A model generated the notes under the pieces. It was not told where the DNA came from and did not search any database. It saw only the letters and a program-made list of their open reading frames with translations. A stretch of 64,000 nucleotides of DNA from JBAUHN01 sp049680295 (lineage in GTDB: Bacteria > Pseudomonadota > Alphaproteobacteria > Rhodobacterales > Rhodobacteraceae), in contig JBAUHN010000355.1 in NCBI GenBank assembly GCA_049680295.1, positions 1 to 64,000 on the forward strand, written 5' to 3'. The first letter of the stretch is position 1; every line of letters begins with the position of its first letter. This document shows, piece after piece, positions 61,201-64,000 of this stretch. The position numbers were made by a program, and so were the translations under genes.

Positions 61201-61748
61201 TTCTGGTGATGCTCGACACACCGCTGCCGGTGGCAGAGCCTGTGACCCTGCGTGACCGGCTTATGATCCAATGGATTGAGCTGCGCAAAAAAGGCCTGAA
61301 CTATCCGCTGCAATGGGCCAGAAACCGCATTGCATGGGAACTCTCCAAGCGCCGCGGTGACGCGGACGGCGATGACATGCCCGCCAATCAGTTCCACAAC
61401 ACCGAAATCGAAGCCGCGTTCATGGAAAGCGTGCGGTCTTACCAGGTCAAACCCTGGAACGGCCCATTGGCAATGATGCGCCCGCCCTTGGTTGGCACCT
61501 GGGAAGTCGCCCCAGGCCGCTGGATCAATGATGAACGTGACTATGTGCTGCATGACAATGGCTGGACCGGCTGGGCGCCCAAAATCGAAGTGTTCGAAGT
61601 GCCCGGAGACCACGATTCCATGGTGTTAGAGCCGAATGTACGGGTGCTTGGCGCCCGGATGAAGCGCTGTATTGAGGCGGCAGGTCGCAGCCCCGGCGTC
61701 GCACCCGTCTCCGCAGGCCTGCGCACCATTAAAAAGGCAGCAGAATAA
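55275..61748 (+). CDS. Modular type I polyketide synthase, KS-AT-KR-DH-ACP-TE
   Basis: A 2157-residue synthase. KS (about 12-430): TACSTS Cys186, HGTGT His322, NIGH His362. AT (about 545-850): GHSMGE Ser635; its specificity loop reads NIAAHSRM, neither HAFH (malonyl) nor YASH (methylmalonyl). A structural KR half starts near 915 and the catalytic KR (about 1170-1375) has TGGFGGIG and Tyr1337. DH (about 1395-1675) follows the KR, with His1424 (DEHRTKAGDALLP) and Asp1592 (HPGLMDLATG). ACP (about 1775-1845) has GGHSL Ser1805. TE (about 1875-2135) has GFSGG Ser1954 and His2113. No ER is present. The product would be a partly reduced, unsaturated acyl unit released by the TE. It heads the operon with a GT2 and an NRPS-like gene. 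Confidence 0.93.
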   Translation: MDGSDQDIPVNDNDIAIVGMAAHLPGARTIGDYWDNLRGGVESIRKLTPEELRAAGEPEHISGRPDYVPYAAVLEGFETFDAEFFGFSPKEAAIMDPQHRQFLEVAWAALENAGHPPENTPGPVGVFAGCGMGSYFYFNVCSNPDLVDNVGMFLLRHTGNDKDFLATRLSHTLDLKGPSVNMQTACSTSLVTTHYACQALMNGECDMALAGGVTIELPHARGYLYKEGEVLSPDGHCHAFDHRAQGTVFGSGAGVVVLRRLADAIADGDHIWAVIKGTAINNDGAAKAGYLAPSVDGQAAAIAEAHMMAGTPADTIDYIECHGTGTYLGDPIEVAALTQAFAETTDDQGFCRIGSVKTNIGHLDTAAGVASLIKTSLSLHHKQIPPSLGYEAPNPSIDFDGSPFVVNDKLTDWASHKGPRRAGVNSLGVGGTNAHVVLQEAPMRAPSEDSDWPFQILTVSGRTKAALDGNAAALAAHLRANPDQSLADIAWTLKEGRRAFEKRRVIVAADHAEAAQLLEENDPRRVFTHTLVDDAPESVFMFPGGGAQYAGMARDLYETEPVFQEWMDRGLDILQPKLDYDIRAIWLPGAADHASAEERLKTPSVQLPLIMIVEYALAQLWMSWGVKPDVLVGHSMGENTAACVAGVMSFEDCIGLVHLRGQLFDTVAPGGMLSVPLPAAELEPLLGDDLDLGAINAPDLSVATGPQAALDVLEEVLKAREVDCQRIGINIAAHSRMLEPILERFGAYLRSITLNAPQIPIVSNRSGQMMTDAQAMDPDYWVGHLRHTVRFADCITTLATDATPRIFIEVGPGKALSSLTGMHDKVSANQVIGSLRHPDDTTADDAYFMAMLGRVWAVGGEFDWAQIWGEARRNRVPLPGYAFQRAPYFIEPGSNQTQSQAQWLTRTDDVGDWGYRPAWVPRYAACDLDVTHDLKDAETQTWLVFEDNTGLCTGISERLRGAGQRVVTVTPGDAFVKTGDDSYVIAPERGRENYDQLIGDLIAQDKAPTRILHGWLVTGDESFRPGSSFFHRNQEQGFYSLLFLGQAIGGEDLAMPVHMTVLTSGAMQVSNEALRYPDKSTVMGPARVLPQEFPGLTTTVLDLDLPLAAKGRRKGQIAPQMNRLIDQTLEDLIAAPANITAALRGEKRYELSVRKLEIPEPDKGDLPLRDKGVYMITGGFGGIGLTIARDLITTHSARIVLLSRSAMPPRDQWDQVLHQNAPQDPVVRRIRAIQDLENLGGEVLCIAADVSNVEDMRDAVTQTRDAFGDINGVIHAAGLIADAPIMGKSTMEIEDVLTPKVHGTHVLESIFPDGTLDWLVLFSSTSTVTTPAGQVDYVAANEYLNAYAKSRKGDKTRVLAINWGVWSEVGMAADAMLARSGSATPPPSDPAHVPMLDAATFGPAHNRVFTATYTAKDRWFLDEHRTKAGDALLPGTGYLELAAEALEAQGETSPFEIRDLYFLRPLAVGDDVAQNIRLRLPRSDVGYDFSVQSSDTDAFEINAQASLSLLPMETPEAVDIAALRARCTVAATADAGAAITSRQEEHLNFGPRWRVLMSTAYGDNEGLADLKLSDAYQGDLDDGYVLHPGLMDLATGWAMDLIRDYQPTNLWVPVSYGSVKVYRDLPREVVSWVRNAGDNHAGGQMASFDVTIMAPDGTVCVEIKGFSIRRMDSVADFAKTENAAVAQIDEDAPRPLSPAEERLRHNISQGIKPHEGSDAFFRALASSAPQVIVSSLDLDLLTAQVAESSAVPESSEQTFQRPELDSEYAAPANDIEEKLASIWQDLLGVDQVGVEDSFFDLGGHSLIAVRLFAQVRKAYSVDFPISVLFEAPTIRKCAEMIAARGVATSSDAGDNATAAPETATRRFTHLVPMHAGEAGPQTPFFLVAGMFGNVLNLRHLAHLLGADRPFYGLQARGLYGDEAPHTSLVEAATDYIAEIRAVQPHGPYMVGGFSGGGITAYEIAQQLTAMGEEVSVLVMLDTPLPVAEPVTLRDRLMIQWIELRKKGLNYPLQWARNRIAWELSKRRGDADGDDMPANQFHNTEIEAAFMESVRSYQVKPWNGPLAMMRPPLVGTWEVAPGRWINDERDYVLHDNGWTGWAPKIEVFEVPGDHDSMVLEPNVRVLGARMKRCIEAAGRSPGVAPVSAGLRTIKKAAE

Positions 61749-61750
61749 CG

Positions 61751-62764
61751 ATGTCTCACCCCACAGTTCTGACCATCATCCTGAACTATAAAACCGCCCC
61801 GATGACCCAGAAATCCATCGCCGCAGCGCGGGCCGCGATGGCCGGGTTATCCGGTGAAATCACCGTCGTTGATAACGCCTCACAGGACGGATCCTTCGAG
61901 ACGCTGTCGGCGTATGTGGCAGGCCTTGGCCCCGATCCGGACATCCCGGTCCGGGTCCTGGCATCGGGCCGCAATGGCGGCTTTGGGGCGGGCAATAACG
62001 TCGGCATCCGCGCCGGGCTGAAGGATGGATCGAAACCCGATTACGTCTATGTGCTGAACTCTGACGCCTTCCCGGACAAAGACGCCATTCGTCTGCTGCT
62101 GGCGCATCTGCAAACCCACCCCGACGCGGGTTTTGCCGGCAGTTACATCCATGGCGAAGACGGCGACACCCATCTGACGACATTCCGGTTTCCCTCCGTG
62201 TTCAGCGAATTCGAAGGGGCGATCCAGTTTGGCCCGGTCAGCCGTCTGCTGGCCAAATATGCCGTGCCGGTCAAAACCCCGGACACGGTCACACCCGTCG
62301 ACTGGCTGGCAGGCGCCAGCATCATGATGCGCCAAAGCGTGCTGGATGAAATTGGCATCTTTGACGAAGAATTCTTTCTCTATTTTGAGGAAACGGACCT
62401 GTGCCGCCGCGCCCATCTGGCCGGGCATCAGACCGTGTTTGTGCCGCAAAGCCGTGTGGCCCATATCGGGTCGGTGTCCACGGGCATGAAAACATGGGGG
62501 CGGGTGCCGGGCTACTGGTTTGCCTCGCGGCGCTATTATTTCACCAAGAACCACGGCCGGCTTTATGCGGGTCTGGCCACGCTGGCGCATCTGGCGGGGG
62601 GCGGGCTGCACTGGCTGCGCTGTCTGGTGACGCGCCGCGCCAACAACACGCCGTCGCATTTCCTGCGCACCTTGGCCTGGCATGATCTGACCGCCCGGCG
62701 CCGCGAGAATCCAAAACCGCAACCTGCGCTGACATCCACGCCCCATCCAACGACCGGAGAATAA
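61751..62764 (+). CDS. Family 2 glycosyltransferase of the PKS operon
   Basis: A 337-residue GT-A enzyme: LTIILNYKTAPMTQKSIAAA, ITVVDNASQDGSFETL, YVYVLNSDAFPDK (DxD-like) and FFLYFEETDLCRRAHLAGH. It shares length and layout with the GT2 enzyme at 40987. Two bases separate it from the PKS stop, and four bases from the next gene, so the three are one operon. It most likely attaches a sugar to the polyketide-peptide or its precursor, making a glycolipid-like product. Confidence 0.87.
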   Translation: MSHPTVLTIILNYKTAPMTQKSIAAARAAMAGLSGEITVVDNASQDGSFETLSAYVAGLGPDPDIPVRVLASGRNGGFGAGNNVGIRAGLKDGSKPDYVYVLNSDAFPDKDAIRLLLAHLQTHPDAGFAGSYIHGEDGDTHLTTFRFPSVFSEFEGAIQFGPVSRLLAKYAVPVKTPDTVTPVDWLAGASIMMRQSVLDEIGIFDEEFFLYFEETDLCRRAHLAGHQTVFVPQSRVAHIGSVSTGMKTWGRVPGYWFASRRYYFTKNHGRLYAGLATLAHLAGGGLHWLRCLVTRRANNTPSHFLRTLAWHDLTARRRENPKPQPALTSTPHPTTGE

Positions 62765-62768
62765 CCCC

Positions 62769-64000
62769 ATGTCCGATTTCAATTCCATCGTCATCGGCAA
62801 CGAATCCCTTGTGATTCAATGCGGTGACATGCTGTTGCAGGGCGGGCATAAGATCAGCGCCCTTGTCACCCGCAACCCGGACGTGCGCGCCTGGGGCGAA
62901 AAACAGGGTCTAAGCGTGCATAGGCCGGGGTCTGATCTGGCGGATCGGCTGGGGGATACCCCCTGTGACTGGCTGTTTTCCATCGCCAACCTCGATATTA
63001 TTCCGCAGGCCCTGCTGGACCGCGCCGCCAAAGGGGCGATCAACTTTCACGATGGGCCCCTGCCGCGTTATGCCGGTCTGAACGCACCGGCCTGGGCGCT
63101 GATCAACGGCGAGGCGCAGCACGGCATCACCTGGCACCTGATCGAAGGCGGCATCGACGAAGGCGATATCATCGAGCAACGCAGCTTTGACATCGCCCCC
63201 CATGACACTGCCCTGACGATGAACACCAAATGCTATGTCGCGGCGATCGAAAGTTTCGGCGCGGTGATATCGGCCGTGGCAGATGGTCTGCCCGGCCGCC
63301 GCGCTCAGGACCTGTCCCAGCGCAGCTATTTCGCCAAAGACGCCCGGCCCGCCGCTGCCGCACGGCTGGATTTCAATACATCCGCCAAAGATCTGGTGGC
63401 CTTGGTGCGGGGCCTTGATCATGGCGACTACTGGAACCCGCTGTCTTGCCCCAAGATCGAAGCGAATGGCCAAATCTGGCTGATCGGCGCCGCCTCTGTC
63501 GCCGAAGACAGCCCCGATGCGGCCCCCGGTACGGTCCTTGCCAGCGACGGCGACACACTGACTGTTGCCACCGGTGCAGGCGCCATTGCGCTGACAAATA
63601 TCAGACCCTGCACAGGCGATGCGGACCTGCCACAGGCAGGCGATGTCCTCTCCTCGCCCTCGGCAGCCGAGGCAACGGCCCTTGATGCCGTCCTGGCCAA
63701 AACCCTGCGCGCAGAACCCTATTGGCGCAAACGTCTTGAAACCCTGACCCCGGCGCAGGCCCCTTTGATGCAGGCCACGGATGCCAAGGGCGTCGAGACG
63801 CGCAAATTAAATCTGCCCGCGGCACTAGGCGCGGATGATCAGGCCGCAGTGCTGGCCACATTGGTCCTGCGCCTTGGCGATGACAGCACCATTGATCTGG
63901 CCTGGCAGGACGCAGGAACCACCCATAACGCGCCAAAACCCTATGTCAGAGACTGGGTGCCGCTGCGGTTTGAGACAAAAGACAGCTTTGACGCCGCCAG
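62769..64000 (+). CDS. Formyltransferase-headed NRPS-like protein, runs off the window
   Basis: At least 410 codons from an ATG at 62769, open to the window end. Residues 1-200 form a formyltransferase domain like that of methionyl-tRNA formyltransferase and the loading domain of LgrA: GAINFHDGPLPRYAGLNAPAW (catalytic Asn/His) and GGIDEGDIIEQRSF (catalytic Asp). A C-terminal formyltransferase-like barrel follows to about 305. From about 310, EPYWRKRLETLTPAQAP resembles the middle of NRPS condensation domains. It would formylate an aminoacyl or amino-sugar unit before extension. Its full domain set lies beyond the window, so NRPS identity is inferred. Confidence 0.77.
   Translation, partial: MSDFNSIVIGNESLVIQCGDMLLQGGHKISALVTRNPDVRAWGEKQGLSVHRPGSDLADRLGDTPCDWLFSIANLDIIPQALLDRAAKGAINFHDGPLPRYAGLNAPAWALINGEAQHGITWHLIEGGIDEGDIIEQRSFDIAPHDTALTMNTKCYVAAIESFGAVISAVADGLPGRRAQDLSQRSYFAKDARPAAAARLDFNTSAKDLVALVRGLDHGDYWNPLSCPKIEANGQIWLIGAASVAEDSPDAAPGTVLASDGDTLTVATGAGAIALTNIRPCTGDADLPQAGDVLSSPSAAEATALDAVLAKTLRAEPYWRKRLETLTPAQAPLMQATDAKGVETRKLNLPAALGADDQAAVLATLVLRLGDDSTIDLAWQDAGTTHNAPKPYVRDWVPLRFETKDSFDAA

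Noticed and set aside
60450..61613. 387-codon minus-strand frame inside the PKS
   Set aside because: Antisense to the ACP and thioesterase domains; composition follows the sense codons.
1..64000. CRISPR array, tRNA, rRNA or complete IS element
   Set aside because: No regular direct repeats with spacers, no cloverleaf and no transposase motif was found on either strand.

Overview
The window looks like an alphaproteobacterium of the Rhodobacterales (Roseobacter group). This is inferred from the GC-rich protein-coding style, a DctPQM TRAP transporter, a C-terminal sorting tail of the VPLPA-CTERM kind, and many GC-rich hairpin repeats between genes. No rRNA, tRNA, CRISPR array, complete insertion sequence or integrase was seen.

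Layout. (1) 1-13 kb: surface polysaccharide genes. A partial ExoY-like sugar transferase is divergent from an operon of the XrtA/PEP-CTERM type (AAA ATPase, Wzz-like chain-length protein, BY-kinase-like ATPase). WecG/TagA, GT2, GalE, a methyltransferase, a polysaccharide deacetylase and a GT4 enzyme follow. A small AT-rich patch at 9.6-10.7 kb holds two short secreted proteins and two perfect palindromes. (2) 14.3-28.7 kb: a metabolic block inside the polysaccharide region. It has a TetR-controlled hydrolase/oxidase operon with three matching operator-like sites, then an aromatic-degradation operon (TRAP transporter, type I extradiol dioxygenase, MhpA-like hydroxylase, FAH hydrolase, IclR regulator). 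It ends with a carboxymuconolactone decarboxylase-like gene and an SbtA/SbtB pair. (3) 28.9-43.8 kb: more polysaccharide and envelope genes: an O-antigen ligase-like protein, GT4, a CHASE histidine kinase with two receiver proteins, an HPP-CBS protein, an acyltransferase-SGNH protein, a secreted VPLPA-CTERM-like protein, a DprE2/DprE1-like pair, and GT2-sulfotransferase-GT2. (4) 43.8-50.6 kb: repeats and small accessory genes, a NodT/TolC lipoprotein, an L-arginine:glycine amidinotransferase and an ArsR-AHSA1-membrane protein operon. (5) 50.6-64 kb: a type I secretion ABC/MFP pair, divergent from an SGNH-like lipoprotein and a likely biosynthetic cluster. That cluster holds a 2157-residue PKS with the uncommon order KS-AT-KR-DH-ACP-TE, a GT2 enzyme, and a formyltransferase-headed NRPS-like protein that runs off the window.

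The genes suggest a cell that makes, modifies and exports at least one polymerised polysaccharide, may sort proteins to its surface through an exosortase encoded elsewhere, and makes a glycosylated or formylated polyketide-peptide. The strongest leads are the PKS/formyl-NRPS cluster, possibly linked to the nearby amidinotransferase and exporters; the DprE1/DprE2 pair among glycosyl and sulfo transferases; and a composite intergenic repeat family with about seven copies or fragments.
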